Both the position numbers and the translations under genes were made by a program. The notes under the pieces were generated by a model. The model worked only from the letters and a program-made list of their open reading frames with translations, searched no databases and was not told the origin of the DNA. Shown here piece after piece: positions 46,242 through 57,741 of a stretch of DNA of 64,000 nucleotides (within the stretch, counting starts at the first letter, position 1; the number at the start of each line of letters is the position of its first letter). The DNA is from Typhlomys cinereus (lineage: Eukaryota; Chordata; Mammalia; Rodentia; Platacanthomyidae): NCBI GenBank assembly GCA_023101885.1, contig JALPQD010000241.1, positions 2,477,001 to 2,541,000 of the forward strand. The letters run 5' to 3'.

Positions 46242-46462
46242 GAGGGCAGTACATGTGCCTGTCGAGGCCCAAGAGTAATTTCTGGAATCATCCTGGATTG
46301 CTCTACTTTCTTTTGGCTTTGCTGTGGGATTCCCAGGCTCCTCCTTCTAGAACCAGAAGTGCATGCCGCTGCCATTTCCACCTGGCATTTTTATGTGGGA
46401 CCCTTGGATTCAAACTCAGGTCTTTCTGATTTTGAAGCAGAGGCTCATCTTTCCAGCCCCAA
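46174..46462 (-). mobile_element. Older relative of the CA-bearing SINE
   Basis: Long TG tract (about 46,187-46,239), then 'gtcgaggcccaagagtaatttc', 'ggattcccaggctcctcc', 'agaaccagaagtgcatgccgc', and a tRNA-like head in reverse ending 'catctttccagcccc'. The body shares its block order with copies 1-9 (CAGGCTCC, CCAGAA, GCCGC, ACTCAGG, GCAGAGGCT) but not their detail. Confidence 0.7.
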
Positions 46463-46789
46463 GTACTTTTATTCTTGTTACAATAGAAACGTTCCCCTGT
46501 CACCGTCCATTTCTATCTTCACTCTTACTGTAATGAAATGATGTACATAATAGTTGATGATAAGGCAGTGTATGAACTACGCTAATCTCATCTGTAAAAA
46601 ATTACCAAATAGCATTTGGTTCTACTGGAAACCAGTAGTTGGGGCAGTTTGTTTCTTTAGCAGGACAATCTGATGCTGAGAGGGAAATATTGGGAGCTGA
46701 GCCTTGAAATCTTTTGTATTACTCCCTAATTACTGAGTAGTGTATTGTCTCACATATGTGAAACATGGAGGATTCTCAGAGACCTTTTT
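46463..46789. other. Unassigned sequence
   Basis: No supported gene or clear repeat. Confidence 0.35.
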
Positions 46790-47310
46790 TCTTTATTAGC
46801 ACATATTAATTATACAGAGCAATTAATGGGCTTCATTGTGGTGATCCACATATGTATGCAACATTTCATGATCCTACAGCCTTCTATTCTCCCTCATTGT
46901 CTTCTTTTTTACTCCTCCTACCCTGATCGGTTTAGCGTCCTCTTTTCTAAGTTTCCTTAATCCCCTTTTACTTTCTTTCTCTCTCCCTCTCTCTGTTTTC
47001 CACATATGAAAGAACACATGATCATTGTCTTTCTGTGTCTGGCTTATTCTGCTAACATGATGTCCAATTCCATCTATTGTTCTGCAAATACCAATATGTA
47101 TAGGGAAAAATTCAATCTTTTTACCTATTAAGGAAGTAAAAAACAAAACTACATTGAGATTTGATCTCATTCCATCCAGGATGGTCACGTCAAGAAATCA
47201 TAACTAATTCTGGTGAGAATCTTAGGAGAGATAAACACTTACATTTCCCTGGAAGGAATGAGAATTAGTTCTGCCACTATAGGAATCAGTGATGAGATCT
47301 TTCTTTGATA
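46790..47310. mobile_element. Old L1 3' end with inverted 5' segment
   Basis: 46,790 to about 47,115 is an L1 3' region on the minus strand ('cacatatgaaagaacacatgatcattgtctttctgtgtctgg'). From about 47,145 to 47,310 L1 sequence reads on the plus strand ('acattgagatttgatctcattcc', 'tgccactataggaatcag'). The second part belongs upstream of the first in an L1. This is the layout left by twin priming. Confidence 0.55.
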
Positions 47311-48814
47311 AATCTTGTGTGTATGTATGTATGTGTGTGTGTTGTGCATACTGCACTCTTGGAAAACTCTTCGGACTGATTTAGAATGTGAGAAGAGCTA
47401 AAAGGGATTCCTTAGTTTTTACCTATAGAGATGAAATGAAACAATGCCTGAAAAACCCTTCGTTCAAGTATCAAGTGTTGAAGCGAGGGCTTTAACAATT
47501 GAAAATTGTTTATCTCAATTATTTTGGTCTACTTGTTTTTAAAAATTAAGACACATCATGTTTTTGCAAATTCCCACTCAAATGTCTTTTCTGAGAGTCA
47601 TTTTCTGGTCTTCCAGGCAAAGCTTAGACAACACTCATCTCATATCTTCATGTGTCTCAAAGCATGTTGCTTACAGTTTATCTGTTTTCTTGTATCATTT
47701 CCTTGAACAGAGGAAATGTGGATATTGTTCCTTTTGTTTATCAGGTTACTAGCCCAGAGCATCTCAGTATCATCTCCATTTGTTCTTTATATATTTATTG
47801 TCCTTGGTGTCACAGATACTGTAGCAAGGTTAAAGCATGTAGTCTCTGTCTGTCAGAAGTTCATAGCTGAATAAGGGATATGAAATAATAAACAGCCAAT
47901 CAAAGCATGCTTTTAAAAAAGGAACATTTAGCTACCATTTCTTATTTTCAGAAGAGACTTCTTTAAGGAGAATATAGCTAGCTGTGAAACAATTGTTTTG
48001 CTCTGAATTTCATCCTAAAAAGAATCTGTGAAAAGGGCCTGAGTGTATGTAGATGGCTAGGAGGTGCTTTAGGAATCAAGTGATGGAGAGAAGGAAGAAA
48101 ATTCTTCAGAGAACTGGGCATTGCTGTAAGTAGGATGTATAACACCCTTTAAACTTCAACTGTGAAGAGTTAGACAAGGTGATTGTTGACTGACTCCTCT
48201 ATTGGGCGAGGCATTAACTTGAGGGCATTTTTAGTTGCACACGGGGGCTGAGCAAGTTGTCTTGGCCTCAAATCAAGGGAAGACAGAAATCTTTCTGGGA
48301 AATCATGGAGATAGTAGGGCAAAAATGGGAATTATGCGGCAGAGCTTGGTCAGAAACTAAATCCACAGTGTTGGTACACAATGCAGACAGACTAGGCATC
48401 TCTGTACTAGAGTTTAAGAAAAAAATCTTTGCCTTAAATGCAAACATGGAAGCTACATGGAGAGATATGGGAATCCCTGCTGGTACTCATAACTGCATAC
48501 TGCAATTATCCAATAATTGCAGTCGAAAAATGAGCGATGTTTTTTAAGAAAACTATTATTTATTCATCTTGGAGAGCTAACGAATTCACAATAGGATTGC
48601 ACATGAGAGCAAGGGTTATGTTAGGGGCCTGGTGCCATTTTCCCCGAGCAGCCGTTAGCTCATAAGCCCCGACCCCTCCATGATGGGAATGCTGCCAGAT
48701 CAAGACCGAAAATGACTATGTTATGCTTGCATGAAAGTGTTCTCTAGCACTCCAACTCTTCCTCCAGCTTTTATATTTTTCTAAAAATTTTTAACCTTAA
48801 CTGGTTAATTTTTT
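47311..48814. other. Unassigned sequence
   Basis: About 1.5 kb. No supported gene; the 96-codon plus frame at 48,257-48,547 has no recognisable domain. 48,595-48,760 is repeat-free and locally GC-richer than its surroundings. Confidence 0.35.
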
Positions 48815-48979
48815 GTGTGTATGTGTGGGCACATGTATATTACAACACACATGTGGAAGTCAGAAGACAATGTGCAGGAGTTGGTTCTCTCCACTTACCG
48901 TGTGGGTTCTGGAGGTTGGACTCAGGTTGCTAGTCTTAGAAGTAAGTGCCTTTACATACTGAGCCATTTTACTAGCCCT
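48815..48979 (-). mobile_element. B3-like SINE
   Basis: 'atgtggaagtcagaagacaatgtgcaggag', 'ttggttctctccac', 'tgggttctggaggttggactcagg' and 'cctttacatactgagcc' are B3 blocks in reverse order. Confidence 0.7.
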
Positions 48980-49499
48980 GAGTTCTACATTATTTAGTGT
49001 AATGTGGTTAATGATGACATATCTGATTTAAAGTTTTTTTTCCAGAGTAAAATCTTGCAGCTCTTAAAAACTTGCTTTGTAGTCTCTCAGATCCTGACTC
49101 ATCTCTTCCCATTAGGGTGCCTTGTCAAATCATGAACTCTTGAGGAACCAGCTGATGCTGCTTCCTGAGAAACAAATTGCTCCTCTCCTAGCAGGATAAC
49201 AAGCAGTGGAAAGAGAAGAACAGAATGCATATCAGCTTCCCACACAGTACAATATTTGAGCAATGATACGATGGCCACGATTTCCTTCTGAAGATAAAGT
49301 GTGGAGAGATTGTGCCTTTGAAGATTTGTAACAATCAGATTTCAGGAAAAAAATGCACATAATATTTTTCTCTCCAAATAATTATTTGTGAAATAATGAT
49401 TACCATTCATTATTCTAAAGGCATAAGCTTCCCCAAATGGCAATCACTTCTTTAAACAGTTTTATCTATAAAAATTATGATTTTCTTTTGTGGTCGAAA
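48980..49499. other. Unassigned sequence
   Basis: No supported gene or clear repeat. Confidence 0.35.
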
Positions 49500-49690
49500 G
49501 AGCTGTGCTGTGAAGACAGAGAAGCCACATCTTGGCGACACCGATTATTATTCAAACTTCATGATCTTAGGCTAAACATTTAATGTCTTTGAGTCTCTAA
49601 TTTCTCATCTGCCAAAGGAGAAATAATATTGTTTCACAGCCTTTTTTGTGTGTATATAAGGGTTGGATAAGGTGACCACCACTAAACTCT
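49500..49690 (-). mobile_element. MIR SINE fragment
   Basis: 'gatcttaggctaaacatttaatg', 'tgagtctctaatttctcatctgc' and 'gggttggataaggtgacc' follow a reversed MIR. Confidence 0.5.
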
Positions 49691-49903
49691 AGGTAGAAGG
49701 TCAGGATTCAGCAGTGTTAGTTTCTACTTGATGTCCTCAGCTAAAGGGAAATAAGCCATGATGTATTCCCACCATAGGCTTAGAGACCCACTTCCCTGAA
49801 TGCAGTGCATCCATTTTTGCTGAGTCTTTGAGGCTTAAGAGGCAGACATGAATTAACTTTATTCACTTCTCAGGTTTTAAAAGGGTTTTCCTTTCCTATT
49901 TTA

Positions 49904-49969
49904 TTTTTTTATTATTTATTCAATTGTGTGTGTATGTGTGTGTGCGCGTGTGTATATGTGCGTGTGTGT

Positions 49970-50020
<51 letters not shown>

Positions 50021-50207
50021 ACCACGGATCGCCTCCACCTCCTTCATGTTTACTCTGCCCCCGGATTCACAGGCTCCGCCCTACCAGGACCAGAAACGCA
50101 GGCTGCCCCGCTTCCACCTAGCGTCTATATGTGGGGTCTAGGATCCAAACTCAGGATCTTCCGCCTGCAAGGCAGAGGCTTAACCCCTGAGCCACCTCTC
50201 CAGCTCC
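49904..50207 (-). mobile_element. CA-bearing tRNA-derived SINE, copy 7
   Basis: Minus-strand copy with a long TG tract (about 49,926-50,018). It lacks about 25 bp of the body containing the GAATTC (ACCACGGATCGCC where others have the longer stretch). Flanks TTCCTTTCCTATTTTA (49,888-49,903) and TTCCTTTCTTATTTTA (50,208-50,223) differ once in 16. Confidence 0.92.
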
Positions 50208-50229
50208 TTCCTTTCTTATTTTAAAAGTT

Positions 50230-51380
50230 AAAAGTTTAAAATTTTAACTTAATTGAAAATTTATAAGTTTTCCTACTTGTATATATTTTGTTGAGAATAT
50301 TTATCCCACACCCCTCTACCTCCTTTTCTTACTCTTCCTCTCCTGTTAGTTGCCTTTCTCACCCTAGTTTTACCTGTTATTATGTCATACATATGATTTT
50401 ATGTATCTATATAATATCACGTATATATGATTTTTATATATACCTAATCTAGGAAACACAGATAAGAAGAAACATAAAACATTTGTCTTTTTGAGACTGG
50501 CTTAATTCGCTTGATATATTTATTTCCAGTTATATCCATTTTCCTGCAAAACATGTATCTTCATTCTTATTTATGACTGAAAAAAATTCATTGTGCATGT
50601 AAACCACATTTTTTTAGCCATGCGTCTGTTAATGGACTCTCAGGTTGGTTTCATAACTTAGCTATTGTAAATCATGCTGCAATAAATAAACATTGGCATG
50701 CAAGTATCTCTGCGATTGTTGTTTGGAGCCATTTAGGTAAATATCCAGGTATGATAGATAGCTGAATCATATGGAATGTGTATTTTTTCCTTTTTTAATT
50801 GTAAAATACCCATAATAATTTCACAGTGACTCACCAGTAATAATTTCACATGCTCACCAGTAGTGTGTAAGTTTCCCCTTCTTCCCAAATCCTCATCAAC
50901 ATTTGTTTGTTACTTCTTTCCTTAATGATTGTCATATGACTGGGGTAGAACAGACTTTCAAAGTAGTTTTGATTTTATTTCTTTGATGACAAGGAAGGTT
51001 GAAAAATGTTTTAATATATTTAGTTGTCATTTGTGCTTCAACTTTTGAAAACTATTTATTAGCCATTTATTGACTGGATTGTTCAATTTCTTTGAGTTGT
51101 TTATATAGTCTAAGTATTAATCCTCTGTCAGATATATAGCTAGCAAAGATTTTTTTCTTATCTTGTAGGCTACTTTTTCACTTGCCTGTTTCCTTTACTG
51201 CACAGAGTCATTTAAATTTCATGATGTCTTATTCATCAATTGTTGACCTTATTTACTGAACTATTGGAGTCCTATATTAGAAAGTTCTTATATGTTGAAG
51301 TGTTTCCCACCTTTTTTCCCTAACAGTTTACAGATTTTTTGAGTCTTTGGTATATCAACTACAAAGTGTTTTTTCATATG
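50230..51380 (-). mobile_element. Old L1 ORF2 3' part and 3' UTR
   Basis: Reversed L1 blocks in order: 'ttgtctttttgagactggctta', 'taaccacattttttta'-like, 'ttggtttcataacttagctattgtaaatcatgctgc', 'gaatcatatgg', 'gagttgtttatatagtctaagtattaatcctctgtcagatatat'. Many indels; no open frame. Confidence 0.75.
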
Positions 51381-51699
51381 TTGGAATATTGCTTGAGTGC
51401 TAAAGGAATGAGCTGTAACAATGTGGGTTGATATAAAGATATCACTAAGTCGTGCTGTTTTATTGAAAACACATCACATCCATTTCAAGTGTGTGCCAGA
51501 AGTCATGCCTAGAGAGGTTCAAGGATGTTTATGGTAGCAATCTCATAATAGTATATTATTATGCTAGCAGAATAATCAATCAATAATTGCGCCTGATTCA
51601 TAAAATAAATTATTGTCAGATAGATTAAAATAGACAGTCATATGGATAAATATCAAATACGGAAGGACATGTGCACATTTTTAAAATGTTAAAAGCATC
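51381..51699. other. Unassigned AT-rich sequence
   Basis: Not recognised. It may be a further, inverted part of the adjacent old L1, but this cannot be shown by eye. Confidence 0.3.
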
Positions 51700-51990
51700 A
51701 GGGTCTGGGAAGAATACTCAGTGGGAAAAGTGCTTGCCACATAAACACAAAGACCTGAGTTTGAGTCCCACTACCCACTTCTCAGCCAAGTCTGGTGTTA
51801 CACTTGTAATCCCAGTGCTGGGGAGGCAAAGACAGGCAGATCCCTTGCCAGACTCACTGTCCAGACAGTCTAGCCTGATCTATGTGAGAACCTATTTCAA
51901 AAACCAAAGTGAAAAACTTCTGAGGAAAGAGACTGATCTCTGGCTACCATGTACATGCACATACATATATGCACAGACAGCTGCAAACAT
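51700..51990 (+). mobile_element. B4-like (ID/B1-type) SINE
   Basis: ID/tRNA-like head ('gaatactcagtgggaaaagtgcttgcc', 'gacctgagtttgagtccc') followed by a B1-like part ('gtaatcccagtgctggggaggcaaagacaggcagatcc'), then a CATA-rich end. Confidence 0.7.
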
Positions 51991-53942
51991 ACACTGCCAC
52001 ATATATATATAAACAACCTGTGTTCACCCACTCACCCACAGGCTGCTAAAAATCATGGTGGTGAAGGTTAAATACTACGTCTGCATGACTATATATATTA
52101 TAGAAACAAATCTGGAAAAATAAACATTGAAATTGGAGTAATTGTCATCATGAGGATATACTAACTCAATTGCCCATAGCTCCTTCACCTCCTTATGAAA
52201 TGCCAGTCCTGCCTGCATTCCTTAGGGCTGACCTAAGGAATCAGCAAGTCTATCAACCTATTCATCCTCTGGGATTAGAGCCAAATGGTACCCAGGTCTT
52301 TGAAATTCTCCTGCAGTCTTTGTCACTCTGATGAATGACCTTTTTCACCATGTGCTTTGTTTTAAGTGATGGTGGGTCAAAATGCCAGTTTCCATGGGAG
52401 GAAAAAGAGAAGGAAGCAGCTAGCGAATTGCATTATGGGTTGCTCACGGTTCTTTGTAAACCATTTGATGGAGGAAGAATGCTTTTAACTGACAGAGATC
52501 TACTCTTATATTATGTGGAATCCTCATCATTCTTGGCATGAATCAGGATCTGAGAATTTTAAGTTTTTCTTTTCTTCAGGGACTTTTTTTTTCAGTGGGA
52601 AAGATGTTACTGGTAGGGTTTGCTATTTATTTCCTTGATGTGTGAATTGTAATGTTTGTTTGGTTGTCTCCCACTGTGCTGACATTTTGCCTAAGCAGAT
52701 CTTGAGGCTATGAAAGGGGTAGCTGCAGAGGCGAGCAAAGGAGAGACCCACAGTGTTGATCAACTCCCTAGGAGAATCTAATCCTGGGCCAGAATGGAAA
52801 TTTTACCATGAATTTCAGTTTTCATTCTTTTTAATTCCCACATGATGGACATTAAAGACTGACATTCATCTAGTGTTAGATACAGGGGTCAACTTGATAA
52901 TTGAAGGTTCAGAGCTCTAGGCACACTTGTAAAGAATTTAAAGTTGAGATAAACCCTTCCATATCCCTACCCAGAAAATCAGGAGGAAATTGATGAGGAA
53001 GACTAGCCCATGGTTGGTGATGCCCATCTCTAGGCAGGTAAATAAGATGGAGGAGACTGATTAGGGAAATTGGCATCTTTTAGTATACATGCTGATCTGG
53101 CAAGAAAGGATTGTCCCTTTCTCAGCAGTACTGTGGATACATGGATAGTGTGTGGCTTGTACTCTCGGCCCCTGGTTGGTGTGGACTTTCCAGCCAAATT
53201 GTATTAAAAACAGTAATCAGATTATTGCAAGAGAAAATAAAATCTCTTGCTTCCCTATAAATTGTTTGGTGGTAAACTTATTAGAAGCAATGAAGAGTAA
53301 CTGCTATAGGTAGTATGGACTTTTTGTTTTTAAATGCTTTTTATTTACTTACTTACTTAGGCCTGAGATATTCAAAATCTAGAAGCAGAGCCTGGCTTTT
53401 TGGTTTAGTGCATAATTTCTGCCCTCAAATACAGAGCATGCAGGAGTCCCAATGGGAAGTTTGCTTCAGATGAGTCTGGACATAGTTATTCAGAGTCCTG
53501 GTTCCCATAGGAAAGAATTCTAGGTTCCAAGCATTTTTTCTTCCAGCTGGTACAATTTTGTTTAAATAATAAAGCTCAGAGGAAAGCTACCAGGAAGAAG
53601 AAAAGGCCCTGCTGAGTGTGATTTATCAGTTTGCTTGATGAAATGATCCTGCTGTGGAATTAGTTAACTCTGTGAGTCCTGGCCATTCCCACGCAGATCT
53701 GGCTTTCTAATTCAATCAACTGATTAAACAACTAGAATATAATGGAGATCAGAAGTAAGAAAGAGCACACCTTTACTGATAACTGCATGATAAGCCTAAT
53801 AGATTGAAGATATCCTTCCCTGCACTCTTTAAATAAGCATTGATAGCCTGTGCCATAGAAAGTCCATGCTGTTCTTAGCAAAAGAATTTAAGTAGGGGAC
53901 TTGAGGATGAGTTGGTTAAACTTTTAGCCTGAGAATCTTCTT
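51991..53942. other. Unassigned sequence, parts possibly conserved
   Basis: About 1.9 kb with no supported gene. 52,320-52,570 and 53,560-53,830 lack recognisable repeats and are candidates for conserved non-coding sequence by composition only. Confidence 0.3.
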
Positions 53943-54245
53943 TTTAAAGTTTTATTATTAAATAGAATTTGCAAGCACAATGGGTAGGTATCCTTAACTC
54001 CCTTCTTTCCTTCTTCCTCCTTCCCTTTCTTCCAACCCATTCCTTATGGATCCAACCCATTCCTTCCCACCCTCTTGTCCCTCAGTTTCTGTGGGTTTCC
54101 CTCTGGATCATCTGCTATAGTGGGGATTCAGGCATCTGTGGCAGACCAAGTAGTCCTTCCTTCGGTGGACCACTGATATGGGCACTCCTCTTCACTAGTC
54201 TAATTCTAATCCCTAGGGATCCTACTGCTTAAAATTATTTCTCCT

Positions 54246-54438
54246 GGGGCTGGAGAGGTGGCTCAGGGGTTAAGCAGGCAGAAGGTCCTGAGTTCGGATC
54301 CTAGACCCCACGTATAGATGCCGGCGGAAGCGGGGGCGGCCTGGTTTCCGGTCCTGGTAGAGCGGAGCCTGTGGATCCCGGGGCAGAGTAAACAAGGAGG
54401 TGGAGGCGTCCATGGTGGTTCCCAAATTCGTCCGTGGT

Positions 54439-54482
<44 letters not shown>

Positions 54483-54580
54483 CATACACACACACACACA
54501 CACATACGCGCACACATACACACACGCGCACACACGCATACACGCACAATTGAATAAATAATAAATAAAAAAGTTTTAAA
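54246..54580 (+). mobile_element. CA-bearing tRNA-derived SINE, copy 8
   Basis: Plus-strand copy flanked by AAAATTATTTCTCCT (54,231-54,245) and AAAATTATTTATCCT (54,581-54,595). It lacks about 11 bp of the tRNA-like region between the A and B boxes (GGGGTTAAG joined to CAGGCAGAAGG). The tail carries overlapping AATAAA signals and a TTTT. Confidence 0.92.
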
Positions 54581-54664
54581 AAAATTATTTATCCTAAGAT
54601 CCTTGCTAGTCTATGGAGGCATATTCATATGTCAGCCATTGTGTGGGTCTGGTAAGGTTATCTT

Positions 54665-54941
54665 CTTTTTTTTAATTTTTATTTATTCAATTGTGCGTGT
54701 GTGTATGTATATGTGTGTGTGTGTGTGTAGAACCACGGGCGAATTCGGGAACCACCATGGACCACCTCCACCTCCTCCTTATTTACTCTGCCCCGGGATT
54801 CACAGGCTCCGCCCTACCAGGACCAGAAACGTAGGCTGCCCCCGCGTCCAAGCCCAGCGTCTATACGTGGGGTCTGGGATCCGAACTCAGGACCTTCCGC
54901 CTGCAAGGCAGAGGCTTAACCCCTGAGCCATCTCTCCAGCC
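54665..54941 (-). mobile_element. CA-bearing tRNA-derived SINE, copy 9
   Basis: Minus-strand copy with exact 16-bp duplication CTGGTAAGGTTATCTT at 54,649-54,664 and 54,942-54,957. The TG tract is short (about 54,696-54,729). It lies tail-to-tail with copy 8, 84 bp apart. Confidence 0.95.
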
Positions 54942-55104
54942 CTGGTAAGGTTATCTTAACAATGATTTAAAACCAGTTTCAAAGCCAGGAGTATTGCTGT
55001 GTCTACAGAGATGATTCATTCTTTCTAATCACTATATGATTTGACATTCATGACAGACATTCAGCTAGTATGAATCTTTTGTTTCTAATGCTATTTATTG
55101 CTTA

Positions 55105-55279
55105 CTTTTTGTGTGTGTGTGTGTGTGTGTGTGTACATGTGTACTGCAGTATGTTTGTGTAGGTCAGAGGACAACTTTCAGCAGTTTTCTCTCCTCCCAC
55201 CATGTGTGCTCAGAGGAACTCAGGTGGTCAGACTTGCGTGACAAGTAGTTTTACCTGCCGAGGCATCTTGCCAACCCTA
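55105..55279 (-). mobile_element. B3-like SINE with GT end
   Basis: (TG)n at about 55,110-55,134, then 'gtaggtcagaggacaactttcagcag', 'ttctctcctcccaccatgtg' and a decayed tRNA-like head in reverse. Confidence 0.65.
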
Positions 55280-55904
55280 GCATGGCTCTTTATGGTCATG
55301 CCAGATGCTTCAGAGCCAACCTCTTCTGTTGTCAGCAGCATTGATGCTGATTTAATAGTGACTGTTCCATGCAGTTATCAAATATAGTTATCCGTTACCC
55401 TCATCCTATTGTTCCATGGTTATATAATTATCCATTTTGAGTTTCAGCTGTGGTGTATTGGAGAATTGTGTATCAGCAATTGCATCCTGTCTCTCAGGCA
55501 TCAACAGTCTTTTTCTACTCTCTGCTGTATAGATTCGTTTGAGATTTCTGGAGCTGGCTAAGGCTATGCACAGTAACAGGTTTGAAATGGGATTGGGAGC
55601 AGCTAATACCACCCAGAGCAGTGCTCTCTTTATAGGGAGAGGAGTCAGGGATAATACTGGGGAGAGTGGGGAGAATCCTTACCCTTCTCAGACCAGCTGT
55701 GGAGCTTGGTCCTGCTGCTTTCTGCGGGAACTTTGGAAATGTACATGTGGCATATATATATTTATTATCCTGTGTTAGAGAGAGACTATGTAAAGAAAGT
55801 GAGAAATCTGAGTTCTTAATGTTTAAGATATGTCTTATCACCCAGTGATTTACATTCATACAAAACATTTGGTAAAATGAATAAAGTACTTTCAATGACT
55901 AGAG
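55280..55904. other. Unassigned sequence
   Basis: No supported gene. The 126-codon minus frame (55,515-55,895) has no recognisable domain. Confidence 0.4.
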
Positions 55905-56120
55905 AAAAACTTAATTTTGGCTCACAATTTTGGAGGTTTCAGAATTGATTGATTGACCACATTATTTTCAGGTCTTTCTCAAGGCAGCATGAAAGAGAGA
56001 GAGAGAAAGAGAGTGAGAGAAGAGAGGAGAGAGAGAGAGAGAGAGAAATTTTGAGGAAGATGTCTTACCTCATGCCTCATGGTGGACAGAAAGGAGAAAA
56101 TAGTGACACCATGGGAACAA
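55905..56120 (-). mobile_element. MaLR-like LTR fragment (reverse) with GA tract
   Basis: 'cttaattttggctcacaattttggagg', then 'tctcaaggcagcatg', then an (AG)n tract at about 55,994-56,046, in the order of a reversed MaLR LTR. Confidence 0.4.
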
Positions 56121-57269
56121 AGACCTTACCACACGAATCCGTGGAAAATAACCTAAGTTCAGACCAGAGTAAGTTCTTCATTCAGGTATTCATTTTATAT
56201 AAGACACTATATAAGACCAGGTACCAAAAGCTGATCAACATCGTTCAGTTTAAAATTTAAAAATTTTGCTTAACTAATGAGCTAAATCTTTCTGTTGTTT
56301 CATACTTCAAACTTACACCACGTGTCCCTGCAGCCAAAATATTGCCTATCACTAATGGGCACCTGCAACTTCAAAGGGAAATACTTATGTTATACTCGTC
56401 TTTTCTCACAGGATCCCAGACTGGGGAATGTTGAGGAGGTACTTGGAGTCCAGAGACAGTTTCTCTACCCCACAACTCAGAAGAATTGATTCTTTGCTTA
56501 CTAGTCTTCTCTATTAACTCCTCTCTTCTGATTGCTCTCCAGAACAGCTGATCTAACATATACCTAAGCTTGGTGTGATTTTGTTTTTAAACATAGCAGT
56601 ATGCTGAACAGACAGGGGAGAGACTTCCAAAGTGTGAGAAGTATCAAGTTGTACATTTTCCTTTAGACATTTCTGCTATGGGACACTGGCGACTATTTCC
56701 CACATGGTGCCAAATGATACTTTCATACATCAACATATTCAAGTCACTTGTGCACCTTTTTGTTCAGAAAATGTATGTCAGGTTAAAAAATAGCTTCAGG
56801 TCAAAATTTCTGGCAAAAGACACCAGAGGTCTGGTACAAGCTCAAGCAAGCTCCCAGGCTGAGTTTGTGATTTTCATAAAAGCAGACTTCTCTTTTTTAT
56901 AAGCACTTATAAGCACTGATTTGGTTTCTCTTCCTCTGAAGAATAAAATTAGAAAAAGATTAGCAGGGAAAAATGAGTGAAAGGAGAAGAAATAGAAGTA
57001 TAACAAGAGAAAAAATATTACCAACAGAGAACAGAAGACAAGGACTTTTCTGCTTTGGTTTTCTTCTGGATAAACCCATGTTGGAGGTGAGGTTTTTCCA
57101 TTTTCTGTGAAATGTGACTGTAAAATAGCTTTGCAGCATTATATGAACACATCCCAGAGTATTGAGGTCAACACTCTGAGGGGCAAGAATTCTTGACCCT
57201 CACACTGTGAGCCACGCAGTATAAGAATCCTTACTTTTGAAATGATAGATCTCAATCCATTCTTTCTTT
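56121..57269. other. Unassigned sequence
   Basis: No supported gene or clear repeat. Confidence 0.4.
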
Positions 57270-57366
57270 ACTTTTTGTTTAGACAGGACCTTGTTTTATA
57301 TCCCTGGCTGATCTTGTGCTCCTGTACATTCTGTCTCTACTTTCTAAGTGCTGGGACTATAGGCGT
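57270..57366 (-). mobile_element. B1-like SINE fragment
   Basis: 'agacaggaccttgttttatatccctggctgatcttgtgctcc' and 'taagtgctgggactataggcg' are reversed B1 blocks. Confidence 0.65.
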
Positions 57367-57741
57367 ATGGGCCACATTCACTTACGATTCTGTTTTACCT
57401 CTGTTCACAACATTTGGTTCTTCCCTTCTCTTTCTGGCTGTTTGTGAAATCAATGGAGACTGCTTTCATAGTAGATAGGAAGTAATTTCTCATCTTGCTG
57501 AGGATATATGTCTTTTTTTTGTAGGCAAGAGTATGCTGTGTTTTGCACCTGAGATTGGAAAGAGCTCTTTGTCTGTGCTCAGACAAAGGTGGTAACTGAG
57601 TCGTCTGGGTTTTGAACCCTTTGCATGTCAGGTTTCTTCCCAGGAACTGGGAACAGTTATGGCTCACTGCTTCCTAAAGATTGGTTGGACATGAAGAAGT
57701 AAGCTATTCTATTAATGCACTGCCAGGTTTCAAAGGTCTAT

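Larger units (their letters stand above)
53943..54960 (-). mobile_element. L1 3' end fragment, carrying two SINEs
   Basis: 53,943-54,230 resembles the 3' UTR at 32,686 ('caatgggtaggtatcc', pyrimidine-rich block, 'tccctctggatcatctgc'). It continues at 54,596-54,648 ('tcatatgtcagccattgtgtgggtctgg') and ends just beyond 54,957. SINE copies 8 and 9 are inserted in it in opposite orientations. Confidence 0.65.
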
